50,244 nt of DNA from an uncultured Bacilli bacterium (GTDB taxonomy: Bacteria > Bacillota_I > Bacilli_A > RF39 > UBA660), in the NCBI GenBank assembly GCA_934096405.1, contig CAKOLW010000008.1, positions 1-50,244 on the forward strand, read 5' to 3'. The position numbers and the translations under genes are program-made. Positions 33,702 through 42,770 of this stretch are shown piece by piece. The number at the start of each line of letters is the position of its first letter. Position 1 is the first letter of the stretch. The notes under the pieces are model-generated. The model worked only from the letters and a program-made list of their open reading frames with translations. It was not told the DNA's origin and did no database searches.

Positions 33702-34451
33702 ATGAATGAAATAGTTTTGCCTTTATTAATATCAAGTTTAGCTGGTTTAAGTACTTTAATTGGTGGAGTAGTGGTATTCTTTAAATTTAAAGATAAAGAA
33801 GCATTTTTAGCTTTTGCTTTAAGTTTTTCTTTAAGTGTTATGATAAGTATAAGTGTATTAGACTTAATTCCATCAAGTTTTACTACATTATATAATAAAT
33901 ATGGCCTACTACTCGCTTTAATTATTGGAGTAGGGGTGTTTATAATAGGGAAGGTAGTAGTTACTAAATTAAATAATAAAATTGCCCTACTACATAAAAA
34001 TAATAAATTATATAGAGTAGGAGTACTAAGTATGATAGCTCTTATGATACATAATTTTCCTGAAGGAATTGCTACGTTTATGACAGCTTATAATGATTTA
34101 TCAATGGGAATTAGTCTAGGAATCGCTATAATGCTTCATAATATACCTGAAGGAGTGTCAATTAGTGTTCCGATTTATTACAGCACGGGAAATAAATTTA
34201 AAGGACTGTTATATACATTTATATCTGGTTTAGCAGAACCTTTAGGTGCATTGATGGCTTATATAGTGCTAAAACCATTTATAAGCGATGTAATGATATC
34301 AATCGTGTTAATATTAGTAGCTGGTATAATGATTACATTAGCAATTGAAGAAATGTTACCAGAAGCTAATTCTCATAATAAAACTAAACAAAGTATAATA
34401 GGATTAATAATTGGATTGATTTTAGTCATAATTAATATGGTATTATTCTAA
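33702..34451 (+). CDS. ZIP-family divalent metal transporter
   Basis: An integral membrane protein with about eight hydrophobic helices. The ZIP signature is clear: HNFPEGIATFMTAYND in one helix and LHNIPEGVSISVPIYYS in the next, carrying the metal-coordinating His, Asn, Pro and Glu, plus GLAEPLGALMAYIV. This is the ZupT/GufA type, importing zinc and related metals. At 249 residues it is complete. No metal-dependent operator can be assigned by eye. Confidence 0.93.
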   Translation: MNEIVLPLLISSLAGLSTLIGGVVVFFKFKDKEAFLAFALSFSLSVMISISVLDLIPSSFTTLYNKYGLLLALIIGVGVFIIGKVVVTKLNNKIALLHKNNKLYRVGVLSMIALMIHNFPEGIATFMTAYNDLSMGISLGIAIMLHNIPEGVSISVPIYYSTGNKFKGLLYTFISGLAEPLGALMAYIVLKPFISDVMISIVLILVAGIMITLAIEEMLPEANSHNKTKQSIIGLIIGLILVIINMVLF

Positions 34452-34567
34452 TTTTTTCTTTTATATTTAAGTTCCAATAATATATATTATGTTAAGTTCT
34501 TAGTTTTTCTTATATTCTACAAAATATATATCGTTATCTAATGTACTTTATTTCATACTTGTTTAGT

Positions 34568-35365
34568 TTAAGCATTTTGCTTATCACCCATAATTACTTT
34601 TCTGGATTCAATTTCTCCCATTTTATTTATTACTTCTTGAGCATTTTCATTATTTATTTCTGTGTATCCTAGTTCTCTTAATGCTTGAATTTTAACAGTA
34701 GTAAGTTGTTGTGTTCTACTTAAAACTTCTTCTTTATTCTTCTCTATTTCTTTAACAAATCTTTCATGAGATGCAATTAATTTACTCTTAGTTGCTCCAC
34801 CATTTGTATATAAGTTCATAGCTGTAAAAATAATACTTTCTAATATAAATTGTGCTGTTTCATCAAATTTAAATTCCATAGGATCAGTAAATCCAGTTGT
34901 TTTTGATAAATATGCAAAGATATATTTAATTTCTGGTATATTATCTACTGATTGTAATATATGGTATAAATATAAAAATTCATAATAAGTATTTTTATTT
35001 TTTTCTTCAGTAAACTTATCTTTAATTAGATAAATCAAATCATTTACTAATGTTTGTTCTTCTTTAGTTAAATTCTTTAAATCGAAATAACTATCAGCAT
35101 TGTTTTGTGGTTTTAGATTTTGATTTAATCTATCTTCTACATCCTCTAAATATTCTGCTGTTACTTTAATTTTAGATATAGATTCTTCTGAACCATCTTG
35201 TATATTTAATAATTTAAATAATAATATTTTCTTTTCCTTTGGCCATTTGTTTAAACTATCTAATTCTAGATAATTATATATCATTTGTCTAGATACTCCT
35301 AAGTATTTAGCTAATTTAACTTTACTTATTCCTAATTCTTGTAATAATTCATTTAAGTTTTTCAT
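34568..35365 (-). CDS. Regulator with N-terminal helix-turn-helix
   Basis: Residues 1-45 form an XRE/lambda-like helix-turn-helix (LLQELGISKVKLAKYLGVSR, QMIYNYLELDS). The remaining 220 residues are predominantly helical with no recognised ligand domain (TTGFTDPMEFKFDETAQFIL, KSKLIASHERFVKEIEKNKE). It may be a sensor or dimerisation part. It has its own promoter and is read away from the SPFH/NfeD pair's end. Target unknown. Confidence 0.8.
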   Translation of the reverse strand: MKNLNELLQELGISKVKLAKYLGVSRQMIYNYLELDSLNKWPKEKKILLFKLLNIQDGSEESISKIKVTAEYLEDVEDRLNQNLKPQNNADSYFDLKNLTKEEQTLVNDLIYLIKDKFTEEKNKNTYYEFLYLYHILQSVDNIPEIKYIFAYLSKTTGFTDPMEFKFDETAQFILESIIFTAMNLYTNGGATKSKLIASHERFVKEIEKNKEEVLSRTQQLTTVKIQALRELGYTEINNENAQEVINKMGEIESRKVIMGDKQNA

Positions 35366-35397
35366 GTCTTAATCTCTCTCCTACTCTCTATATATCC

Positions 35398-35426
35398 ATT
35401 ATAAAACAACTAATTTTACAGGTCAA
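35398..35426 (-). promoter_or_regulatory. Promoter of the helix-turn-helix regulator
   Basis: On the minus strand TTGACC (35426-35421) and TATAAT (35403-35398) are separated by 17 bases, a near-consensus vegetative promoter 33 bases before the start codon. Confidence 0.75.
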
Positions 35427-35453
35427 GTGTAAATTGATGGTAAAGTTAAATTT

Positions 35454-35485
35454 AAAGAAAAATACACTTTATTTTCAGTGTATTT
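35454..35485 (-). terminator. Terminator of the NfeD/SPFH operon
   Basis: Minus-strand AAATACACT (35485-35477) pairs with AGTGTATTT (35468-35460), followed by T-rich sequence. It overlaps the stop codon of the SPFH gene. Confidence 0.75.
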
Positions 35486-36377
35486 ACTTATTCTTTTCTT
35501 TAGATTTTGTATCTTCAAATATTGATAGTATAGAAGCTATATTAGACAACTCGCTTGGTATAATTATTTTAGTCGCATTACCATCTGCTACTTTAGCTAA
35601 AGCTTCTAGAGATTTAAGAGCAATTACAGATTTATCAGCACTTGCTTCTTTTAATAGTTCTATTCCTTTTGCTTCTGCTTCTTTAAGTTTTAATAAAGCT
35701 TCTGCTTCACCTTCGGCAATTTTTATTTGTGCTTCTTTTTTAGCTTCTGCCTTTAAGATTGCACTTTCTTTTTCTCCTTCGGCTAATAAAATGCTTGATT
35801 TCTTTTCACCTTCAGCTTGAAGAATTTTTTCTCTTCTTTCACGTTCTGCACGCATTTGTTTTTCCATTGCTTCTTGTATGTCATGAGGAGGTAGTATATT
35901 TTTAACTTCAACTCTATTTACTTTAATTCCCCATGGATCTGTAGCTTCATCTAATATAATTCTCATCTTAGAATTAATTATATCTCTTGATGTTAAAGTT
36001 TGGTCTAACTCTAATTCACCAATAATATTTCTTAATGTAGTTGCTGTTAATGTTTCAATCGCGGCAATTGGATGTTCCACTCCATAAGTATATAATTTAG
36101 AATCAGTAACTTGTAAATATACAACAGTATCAATTTGCATTGTTACATTATCTTTTGTTATAACTGGTTGTGGTGCAAAGTCAAGTACTTGTTCTTTAAC
36201 ACTAACTGTATTTGATATTTTATCTATAAATGGTAACTTAACATGTAATCCATTTTCCCATGTAGTATAATAACTTCCTAATCTTTCTATAACATATCTT
36301 TTTGCTTGTGGTACAATTTTAATATTTGGTATAACCAAAATTCCTACTATAATTAATATAATAATTACTAATGTCAT
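35484..36377 (-). CDS. SPFH/stomatin-like membrane protein (QmcA type)
   Basis: One N-terminal transmembrane helix (about 1-18) is followed by an SPFH/band-7 domain (VPQAKRYVIERLGSYYTTWE, VSVKEQVLDFAPQPVITKDN, NIIGELELDQTLTSRD, PWGIKVNRVEVKNI). A long Ala/Glu/Lys-rich coiled coil (about 180-250) follows. Such proteins scaffold membrane microdomains and protease complexes. Its start overlaps the stop of the NfeD-like gene by one base; NfeD and SPFH partners are typically paired. Confidence 0.95.
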   Translation of the reverse strand: MTLVIIILIIVGILVIPNIKIVPQAKRYVIERLGSYYTTWENGLHVKLPFIDKISNTVSVKEQVLDFAPQPVITKDNVTMQIDTVVYLQVTDSKLYTYGVEHPIAAIETLTATTLRNIIGELELDQTLTSRDIINSKMRIILDEATDPWGIKVNRVEVKNILPPHDIQEAMEKQMRAERERREKILQAEGEKKSSILLAEGEKESAILKAEAKKEAQIKIAEGEAEALLKLKEAEAKGIELLKEASADKSVIALKSLEALAKVADGNATKIIIPSELSNIASILSIFEDTKSKEKNK

Positions 36378-36796
36378 TATTTATCACTCCATTTCTCTAC
36401 TTTTAATTTTGTACTATTAATTTCTAATATTTTTGCATAATCTCCAGCACTTAAAGCATCATCTGAAACTGCTGTCCATATTTTTCCGTCAACTTTTACT
36501 TCTCCAACATCTTTAATATCTTTAGTAACCAATGCTTTCATTCCTATTATTCTATCGATATTAGTACTTGTTTTCTTAACTTGCAAAAGTTTTAAAAGAT
36601 ATTTTCTTGTTGTTATCATTAACACTATACCAAGTAAAACAAATATAATAAAACATAATTTAAAGTCAATCCCTAATACTTGTAATATTAAACTTACTAT
36701 AGCTGATGCAATAAACCAAACAGATACTAATTCAACTGTAACAGCTTCAATAATACTTAAAATAACTATTATTCCAAGCCAAATCCAAACTTCCAT
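36377..36796 (-). CDS. NfeD-family membrane protein
   Basis: The 139 residues hold two or three N-terminal helices (IWLGIIVILSIIEAVTVELV, WFIASAIVSLILQVLGI, LCFIIFVLLGIVLMI) and a C-terminal OB-like soluble domain (IIGMKALVTKDIKDVGEVKV, ISKIW-type block GKIWTAVSDDALSAGDYAKI). This is the short NfeD1b type without the ClpP-like protease part. It is the usual partner of the SPFH protein encoded next. Confidence 0.93.
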   Translation of the reverse strand: MEVWIWLGIIVILSIIEAVTVELVSVWFIASAIVSLILQVLGIDFKLCFIIFVLLGIVLMITTRKYLLKLLQVKKTSTNIDRIIGMKALVTKDIKDVGEVKVDGKIWTAVSDDALSAGDYAKILEINSTKLKVEKWSDK

Positions 36797-36845
36797 AACT
36801 TCATCCTTTCTAGCTAAATTATATCAAACTCATTTTATGTTGTCA

Positions 36846-37220
36846 TTAATATTTTCTTAAATATGGTATTCTTTTTAATTCATATGATTTAGTGAATCCT
36901 TGATTTCTTATTACACTTTCTAATATTTCATTAGTAAGTAAATAATCTAAATGATATTTACTATTCATTTTAATACATATTTCAGGTATTACCACAACAT
37001 CATATTCAACAATTATAGTTTTATCATATGACATAATTTCTTCATCAGGTAATATTAAACTATTCTTATCTTCTTTATATGATTCAGTATAATTAAGAAC
37101 TCTATTAAATAAGGTAGATTCAATTGTTTGTTCATTATACTTTTTATATTTATAATGTATTACTCTAGAATATTTATTTAAATATATTAAAAACATCTCT
37201 TCAATTTTAGATTTTTGCAT
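36846..37220 (-). CDS. Hypothetical protein downstream of mnmA
   Basis: A 124-residue soluble protein preceded by AAGGGGA at 9 bases spacing, 14 bases behind mnmA, so in its operon. It alternates helices and strands (YDKTIIVEYDVVVIPEICIK) and ends ELKRIPYLRKY. No catalytic motif, signal or membrane segment. Function not assigned. Confidence 0.7.
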   Translation of the reverse strand: MQKSKIEEMFLIYLNKYSRVIHYKYKKYNEQTIESTLFNRVLNYTESYKEDKNSLILPDEEIMSYDKTIIVEYDVVVIPEICIKMNSKYHLDYLLTNEILESVIRNQGFTKSYELKRIPYLRKY

Positions 37221-37234
37221 TCAACATTTTCCCC

Positions 37235-38329
37235 TTACAAATACCATAACTTTTTGCCATCTTTTTTGACAGTTTCGATTATACCGCCTGCGATCATTTC
37301 ACTACCTAAGTATATTACACAAGCTTGTCCCGGTGTAACAGCTTTAGCGCCACCTTCATATAAAAGTCTAACTTTATTATCTTCTAAATATTCGATAGTG
37401 ACAGGTATATCTTCACCACGATATCTAAATTTACAAGTTGCAAAAGTAGGCTTTAAATCACTAATATAATTCATGTCACTTATAATTGCTTCATCAGTCA
37501 TTAAATACTTATTATCATCTCCAAAAGCAACATAAAGTATATTCTTTTCAGTATCTTTACCACATACATAATGTCTTTTTTCATCTCCAGAAAGACCAAC
37601 ATTTCTTCTTTGCCCGATAGTATAGTTAAATAAACCTTTATGTTTGCCAATAACTTTAAGTGTATCTATATCTACTATCTCTCCTTCTTTTCCTTTAAGA
37701 TAGTTTTCTACAAATTGTTGGTAATGTCTTTCCCCAATAAAGCATATGCCTGTTGAATCTTTTTTAGTCGCTACTGGTAGATTTGCCTTAATGGCTATTT
37801 CTCTAACCTCAGGTTTTGTATAATCTCCAACTGGAAATAATATATCTTTAAATTCATCTCTTTTTACTTGACTTAAGAAATAAGTTTGATCTTTGTTATT
37901 ATCTACTCCTCTTAATATTTTATTGCCAACATGTCTTGCATAATGTCCAGTCGCAATTAAATCAGCACCTAATTTTTTAGCTTCTTTCTTAAATAAATCA
38001 AATTTAATATATTTATTACACATAATATCCGGATTAGGAGTTCTACCTTTTTTTAGTTCACTTAAAAAATATGAAAATACTGTATCCCAATATTCTTTAA
38101 TAAAATCAACTCTATAAAGAGGTATACCTATATAATCACATACTTTTTTAGCATCTATAAAGTCTTGTTCTTGAGGACATATACCATCAGTTATACCTTC
38201 AGGATCACTATTAATATTAGAATCCCAGTTTTTCATAAATAAACCAATAACTTCATATCCTTCTTTATCTAATAAATAAGCAGAAACAGCACTATCTACT
38301 CCTCCACTCATACCTACTACAACTTTCAT
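37235..38329 (-). CDS. mnmA: tRNA-uridine 2-sulfurtransferase MnmA
   Basis: Thiolates U34 of Glu, Gln and Lys tRNAs. The N-terminal PP-loop VVVGMSGGVDSAVSAYLL and the catalytic cysteines NPDIMCNKYIKF and STGICFIGERHY are present, followed by GQRRNVGLSG and VRYRGED-type beta-barrel blocks (CKFRYRGEDIPV). At 364 residues it is complete. The ATG at 38329 is preferred over a GTG at 38338 because AAAGGTG lies 6 bases ahead and the family starts MKVVVGMSGG. Confidence 0.97.
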   Translation of the reverse strand: MKVVVGMSGGVDSAVSAYLLDKEGYEVIGLFMKNWDSNINSDPEGITDGICPQEQDFIDAKKVCDYIGIPLYRVDFIKEYWDTVFSYFLSELKKGRTPNPDIMCNKYIKFDLFKKEAKKLGADLIATGHYARHVGNKILRGVDNNKDQTYFLSQVKRDEFKDILFPVGDYTKPEVREIAIKANLPVATKKDSTGICFIGERHYQQFVENYLKGKEGEIVDIDTLKVIGKHKGLFNYTIGQRRNVGLSGDEKRHYVCGKDTEKNILYVAFGDDNKYLMTDEAIISDMNYISDLKPTFATCKFRYRGEDIPVTIEYLEDNKVRLLYEGGAKAVTPGQACVIYLGSEMIAGGIIETVKKDGKKLWYL

Positions 38330-38378
38330 TTCAATCACCTTTAATACTTGCTATTATACAATATTTTGTACAAAATGT

Positions 38379-38969
38379 CTATATAACGAGTCTCATAATA
38401 ATTGAATTAAGGTATATTTCTAATAAAGAAGAAATTAATGTAATAAATAAAGCTCCCATAAAAAGTATTAATATCTTTTCAGTAAATAATCTGATATTAA
38501 TATTTTCTTTGTTTTTATATGCATTAAATAATTTAAATGCAAACTTTATCATAATGCTAGAATATATAATTATAAGTAGATTCATAATAAGTTGATGAGG
38601 TATAAGTACCAATAAACTATAGAATATACCTTTAAATTTAAAAGTAAGTATAATACTAGACATCAAAAATCCTATAAGAAAACCTTTATAGAAATTAACA
38701 AAATAAGTTAAAGGACATAATACAAATACTATATTGGATACTAATATGATAGTTATATAAGTTATATTATTCTTAAAACTATTTATTAAATTATCTAATC
38801 CTACTATTTTATTATCTTTAAATAAATTAAAATATTCTTCTATCTCATTTTTAATAATTAGTTTATCTAATTTATTAGTTAAGATTAGAAACAAAATACC
38901 TCCAATAAAACCTAATATAAATACTATTACTAATGTTTTTATAATTCTTTTATCAATTAATTTTTTCAT
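38379..38969 (-). CDS. spoIIM: Stage II sporulation protein M
   Basis: A multi-helix membrane protein of 196 residues with the SpoIIM/DUF95 layout: lysine-rich start, helix VIVFILGFIGGILFLILTN, a short outer loop, then NIVFVLCPLTYFVNFYKGFLIGFLMSS, LLVLIPHQLIMNLLIII and a final helix. In Bacillus it anchors SpoIIP and SpoIID during engulfment; spoIIP is also in this window. Two TATACTTT/TCATAAA elements upstream fit a mother-cell promoter. Confidence 0.88.
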   Translation of the reverse strand: MKKLIDKRIIKTLVIVFILGFIGGILFLILTNKLDKLIIKNEIEEYFNLFKDNKIVGLDNLINSFKNNITYITIILVSNIVFVLCPLTYFVNFYKGFLIGFLMSSIILTFKFKGIFYSLLVLIPHQLIMNLLIIIYSSIMIKFAFKLFNAYKNKENINIRLFTEKILILFMGALFITLISSLLEIYLNSIIMRLVI

Positions 38970-38972
38970 AGT

Positions 38973-39002
38973 AAAGTATATTAAGGTATTTCTTTTTTAT
39001 GA
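38973..39002 (-). promoter_or_regulatory. Possible sigma-E-type promoter of spoIIM
   Basis: Minus-strand TCATAAA (39002-38996) and TATACTTT (38980-38973) with a 15-base spacer resemble the sigma-E pattern KMATAWW and CATACANT. The same -10-like octamer occurs before spoIIP (9622-9629). Weak evidence in AT-rich DNA. Confidence 0.35.
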
Positions 39003-39037
39003 AATATTTTGTATAATTATTTTAGGTGAATTAGTAA

Positions 39038-39142
39038 ATGAAAAAGAAAACAAAGAAAAAAGTACTTAAAGTACTAATTTGGTTACTTGTTTTAGTTTTA
39101 ATTGCAAGTAGTGTTGGTGGTTTATTAAGTATGATTTTATAG
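39038..39142 (+). CDS. 34-residue single-helix membrane peptide
   Basis: TTAGGTG precedes an ATG that opens a lysine-rich start (MKKKTKKKVLKVL) and one hydrophobic helix (IWLLVLVLIASSVGGLLSMI). The build is like DUF4044-type small membrane proteins of Firmicutes. It is followed at once by a terminator and lies between divergent spoIIM and convergent uppS. Function unknown. Confidence 0.6.
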   Translation: MKKKTKKKVLKVLIWLLVLVLIASSVGGLLSMIL

Positions 39143-39167
39143 ATAGTCTTAGAACTATCTTTTTTTA
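39141..39167 (+). terminator. Terminator of the small membrane peptide gene
   Basis: AGATAGT (39141-39147) pairs with ACTATCT (39154-39160), followed by seven T. It overlaps the stop codon. Confidence 0.8.
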
Positions 39168-39182
39168 TATAAAAAGCAAGAA

Positions 39183-39899
39183 TTATTCATTCTCACTTAT
39201 TCCTCCAAATCTTCTATCTCTTTTATTATATACATCTAAAGATTTATCAAATTCTGATTCATTAAAATCAGGAAAATAAACCTTAGGAAAATACATTTCT
39301 GCATATGCTAGTTGATATAACATAAAGTTAGATACTCTAACCTCTCCACTTGTTCTAATAAGAAAATCTATATCAGGTAAATCATTATACAAGTTTTCTT
39401 TAAATAATTCTTCTGTAATATCTTCTACATTAATTATTCCTTTAAGAGTGGCATTAACTAATTTTTTAGTTGTATCTATTATTTCTGCTCTTCCACCATA
39501 ATTTAAACATATATTAAATATTTTACCAGTATTATCCTTAGTCATATTAGCTAATTCTTGCATTGAATCATATACTGCATCTTTAAGAGGCTCTTTTCTA
39601 CCTGAAAATACGACTTTTATATTATTCTCATTAAATTCATCAATATATTTTCTAAACTCATTAGTAAAAAGCTTCATTAAATAATTTACTTCTTCATCAC
39701 TTCTTCTAAAATTCTCTGTAGAAAAAGCAAATACACTAAAAACATTAACTCCTTTTCTAAAAGCATACTTAGTTAATTTAATTAAATTATCTGCCCCTTT
39801 TCTATGTCCTTCACTTCTTTTTAAACCTTTTTCTTTTGCCCATCTTCCATTACCATCAAGTATAATTCCTACATGATTTGGTATTTTATAATCATTCAT
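39183..39899 (-). CDS. uppS: Undecaprenyl diphosphate synthase (isoprenyl transferase)
   Basis: Cis-prenyltransferase making the C55 carrier for wall synthesis. Signature blocks: HVGIILDGNGRWAKEKG (catalytic Asp), RSEGHRKGADNL, VFAFSTENFRR, CLNYGGRAEI and LIRTSGEVRVSNFMLYQLAYAEMYF. At 238 residues it is typical. It starts 2 bases after the tex stop, forming a tex-uppS unit. Confidence 0.96.
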   Translation of the reverse strand: MNDYKIPNHVGIILDGNGRWAKEKGLKRSEGHRKGADNLIKLTKYAFRKGVNVFSVFAFSTENFRRSDEEVNYLMKLFTNEFRKYIDEFNENNIKVVFSGRKEPLKDAVYDSMQELANMTKDNTGKIFNICLNYGGRAEIIDTTKKLVNATLKGIINVEDITEELFKENLYNDLPDIDFLIRTSGEVRVSNFMLYQLAYAEMYFPKVYFPDFNESEFDKSLDVYNKRDRRFGGISENE

Positions 39900-39901
39900 A
39901 T

Positions 39902-42028
39902 TTACTCCTTAATTAAGCTTAGATTAACCTTTTGCTTGTCTAAATCAATTTTATCTACATAACACTTTACTATTTCTCCAACACTTAATACTTCGTTAGG
40001 ATCTTTAACGAATGTTTTACTCATCTTAGAAATATGTATAAGTGCATCATCATGAAGTCCTATATCTATAAATGCTCCAAAAGAAGCAACATTTCTTACA
40101 GTACCTTCTAATTCCATACCTACTCTTAAGTCTTCTATCTTTAAAATATCACTTTTTAATATAGGAGACTCTAATTCATCTCTTGGATCAAGTCCAGGAC
40201 TTTTTAATTCCTTAATTATATCATCAACTAAATATATGCTTATATTAGTATTTTTAGAAATCTCTTCATGATTAGTATTCTCTAAAACTTCTTTAAATCT
40301 ATCTGTTTGGATATCTTTTTCATCTAAATTTAAATAATCTAATATAACTTTAGCATCTTTATAATTATCAGGATGTATTCCAGTATTATCTAAAGGATTT
40401 ACTCCGTTAGGTATTCTTAAAAAGCCTACTGCTTGTTCATATTGTTTATCAGTTATGCCCTTTAAATCTTTTAATGATTCTCTAGTTTTAAAATTATTCT
40501 TAGTTTTATAGTCCATTATTGCATCTATTGCTTTTTTATTAAGTCCACTTATGTATTTAAGAATGCTTTTACTAGCTGTATTAATATTTACTCCAACTTT
40601 ATTAACTATTTTCATAACAGAATAATCTAGTGATTCACTTAGTTCTTTTTGATTAACATCATATTGATATTCACCAACACCAATACTTTTAGCATCTATT
40701 TTAACTAGTTCTGATAATGGATCTTGAATACGTCTACCTATACTAATAGCACTTCTTTTTTCAACAGTTAAGTCTGGAAATTCTTCAATAGCAAGTTTAC
40801 TAGCAGAATAAATACTTGCTCCTGCTTCACTTACTATAGTATATTTAACATCAAGTCCTTTAATTGTAGATGATACAAAAGCTTCACTTTCTCTAGAGGC
40901 CGTACCATTCCCTATGGCAATTAATTTAATATTATATTTATCTATAAGTGTTCTTAATACTTTAGCACTACCTACGAGGTCATTCTTAGGCTCATTTGGG
41001 TATATTACTTCTATATCTAATAAGTTACCTAATTCATCTATAACTGCAAGTTTACAACCTGTTCTAAATGCTGGATCAAAGCCTAATACTCTTCTTCCTT
41101 TAATAGGTCTAGTTAAAAGTAAATTTTCTAAATTATTTTGGAATGTCTTTATAGCTCTTTCTTCACTCATTTCTGTCTTTTCACTACGTATTTCTCTTTC
41201 AATACTAGGTAATATAAGTCTTTTTAGAGAGTCCTTAATAGCATTATTAACTACCTCTACTACATATGAATCTTTATTCTTAATTATTTTGTTATTTAAA
41301 AATTCTATAATTTTATCTGTATCATAATCAATACTTACAGTAATAATCTTTTCTTTTTCTGCACGATTAATTGCTAAACATCTATAATGTTTTAAATATT
41401 TAATACTTTCACTAAAGTCATAATACATTTCATAAGTTTTATTAGTATCAGTATTATCTTTTTTTACTTTAGTTTTAATTACACCATTATTATAAATATA
41501 ATTTCTTATCCATTTTCTATAATATGCATTATCACTAATCCATTCACTTATTATATAACCTGCATTTTCTAAAGCAACACTAACTTCCATATTATATCCG
41601 CTAGCAAGGTTTTCTAATGAGCCTTTAGTTGGAAATGACATAATCTTTTTAGCAAGAGGCTCTAATCCCATTTTAATTGCTTCACTAGCTTTAGTCTTTT
41701 TCTTTTCTTTAAAAGGTCTATATAAATCTTCTACTTCACTAAGTTTACTAGCATTCATTATATTAGTCCTTAATTCATCAGTAAGTAGTCCTTTTTCATC
41801 TATTAGACCTATAACTGCTTCTTTTCTTTCTAATAAGTTTAATCCTTTTTTATATTCATCACTTATAGATTTAATTTGTTCTTCATTTAAGTTTTCAGTT
41901 ACTTCTTTTCTATATCTTGCGATAAATGGAATAGTACATCCACTTTCTAATAATTCTAATGTTTTAATTATTCTATTTTTACTTATATTAAGTTCTTCAC
42001 TTAAACTATTTATTATTTCTTCTTTCAT
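39902..42028 (-). CDS. tex: Tex-family RNA-binding protein
   Basis: A conserved 708-residue nucleic-acid-binding protein linked to transcription. The N-terminal helical region (NISKNRIIKTLELLESGCTI, PFIARYRKEVTENLNEEQI) is followed by a YqgF/RNase H-like fold (GFDPAFRTGCKLAVID), helix-hairpin-helix segments (NINTASKSILKYISGLNKKA, LKDLKGITDKQYEQAVGFL) and a C-terminal S1 domain (GMELEGTVRNVASFGAFIDI). All parts are present in order and length. It has its own vegetative promoter. Confidence 0.96.
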   Translation of the reverse strand: MKEEIINSLSEELNISKNRIIKTLELLESGCTIPFIARYRKEVTENLNEEQIKSISDEYKKGLNLLERKEAVIGLIDEKGLLTDELRTNIMNASKLSEVEDLYRPFKEKKKTKASEAIKMGLEPLAKKIMSFPTKGSLENLASGYNMEVSVALENAGYIISEWISDNAYYRKWIRNYIYNNGVIKTKVKKDNTDTNKTYEMYYDFSESIKYLKHYRCLAINRAEKEKIITVSIDYDTDKIIEFLNNKIIKNKDSYVVEVVNNAIKDSLKRLILPSIEREIRSEKTEMSEERAIKTFQNNLENLLLTRPIKGRRVLGFDPAFRTGCKLAVIDELGNLLDIEVIYPNEPKNDLVGSAKVLRTLIDKYNIKLIAIGNGTASRESEAFVSSTIKGLDVKYTIVSEAGASIYSASKLAIEEFPDLTVEKRSAISIGRRIQDPLSELVKIDAKSIGVGEYQYDVNQKELSESLDYSVMKIVNKVGVNINTASKSILKYISGLNKKAIDAIMDYKTKNNFKTRESLKDLKGITDKQYEQAVGFLRIPNGVNPLDNTGIHPDNYKDAKVILDYLNLDEKDIQTDRFKEVLENTNHEEISKNTNISIYLVDDIIKELKSPGLDPRDELESPILKSDILKIEDLRVGMELEGTVRNVASFGAFIDIGLHDDALIHISKMSKTFVKDPNEVLSVGEIVKCYVDKIDLDKQKVNLSLIKE

Positions 42029-42046
42029 TTTAATACCTCAATAACT

Positions 42047-42075
42047 ATTATATATTAGTTATAAGATTAATTCAA
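42047..42075 (-). promoter_or_regulatory. Promoter of tex-uppS
   Basis: Minus-strand TTGAAT (42075-42070) and TATAAT (42052-42047) with a 17-base spacer, 19 bases before the tex start codon. Confidence 0.6.
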
Positions 42076-42099
42076 TTTTAGATAGACAAAAGTGTAAAG

Positions 42100-42122
42100 A
42101 AAAAACACTATTTATTTAGTGT
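42100..42122 (-). terminator. Terminator after the broken XRE gene
   Basis: Minus-strand AACACTA and TAGTGTT pair around AATAAA, followed by TTTTTC. It overlaps the stop codon of the XRE gene. Confidence 0.75.
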
Positions 42123-42689
42123 TATTTTTTTTAATTTAAGCAATCCTGAGTTTCTAAATACTTTATTGTCGTATGTAAATTTATTAGTATTAATGTCACT
42201 TGGTAATTCTACTACTAATAATTTCCAATCTTTTATATTAATTAGTAATTTTATCTCATCTTTAATTACTAAATAGTATGGGGATAAATCACTAGCATCC
42301 TTGATTAAACCATCACCACCACCACTTAGAATATCTAATGTACCTTCTAATTTATTTAATTTATTAGAAACAGTTAATACATAGATTTCCCATGGTTCAT
42401 CATAATATTCTTTTAGTATTTCATGATATGAAGTAAGTTTATTTTTATATTTACTTTTATCAAGTGTAATATTTAATGTTACTTGTGGTAAACTTTCATT
42501 ACTAAGTAAATAATCTACAGAAACTCCAAATAACTTTGATAAAGCCTGTAAATTACTTATATCAGGTATACCAGAATCACTTTCCCATTTAGTAATAGCT
42601 TGTCTTGACACATTCATAATCTCAGCTAGTTAATCTTGAGAAATGCCTAATCTCTTTCTTGAATTTTTAATTTTACTTCCTAGTGTCAC
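42108..42689 (-). pseudogene. XRE regulator interrupted by an in-frame stop
   Basis: AAAGGAG stands before a GTG at 42689. The frame reads TLGSKIKNSRKRLGISQD, meets TAA at 42632-42630 (codon 20), and continues LAEIMNVSRQAITKWESDSG without a frame change, completing a normal XRE helix-turn-helix. The stop sits where the family has Glu (SQEELAE), so a single GAA to TAA change explains it. The 145 residues after the HTH part include a C-terminal domain with EPWEIYVLTVSNKLNKLEG and SPYYLVIKDEIKLLINI. A restart at the ATG at 42617 would give 169 residues lacking the first helices, probably unable to bind DNA normally. Confidence 0.75.
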
Positions 42690-42770
42690 AATATCACTCC
42701 TTTCAATTACAAATTATACTATATAACCCTAATTATTACTAGCAACGCTCTGTAGCAAAAGAAAAGAAGA

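Noticed and set aside
35434..35820. Plus-strand frame opposite the SPFH gene
   Set aside because: It mirrors the coiled-coil codons of the real minus-strand gene and has no ribosome-binding site or plausible composition. The same holds for the long antisense frames within obgE, yqeH, parC, tex and xseA.
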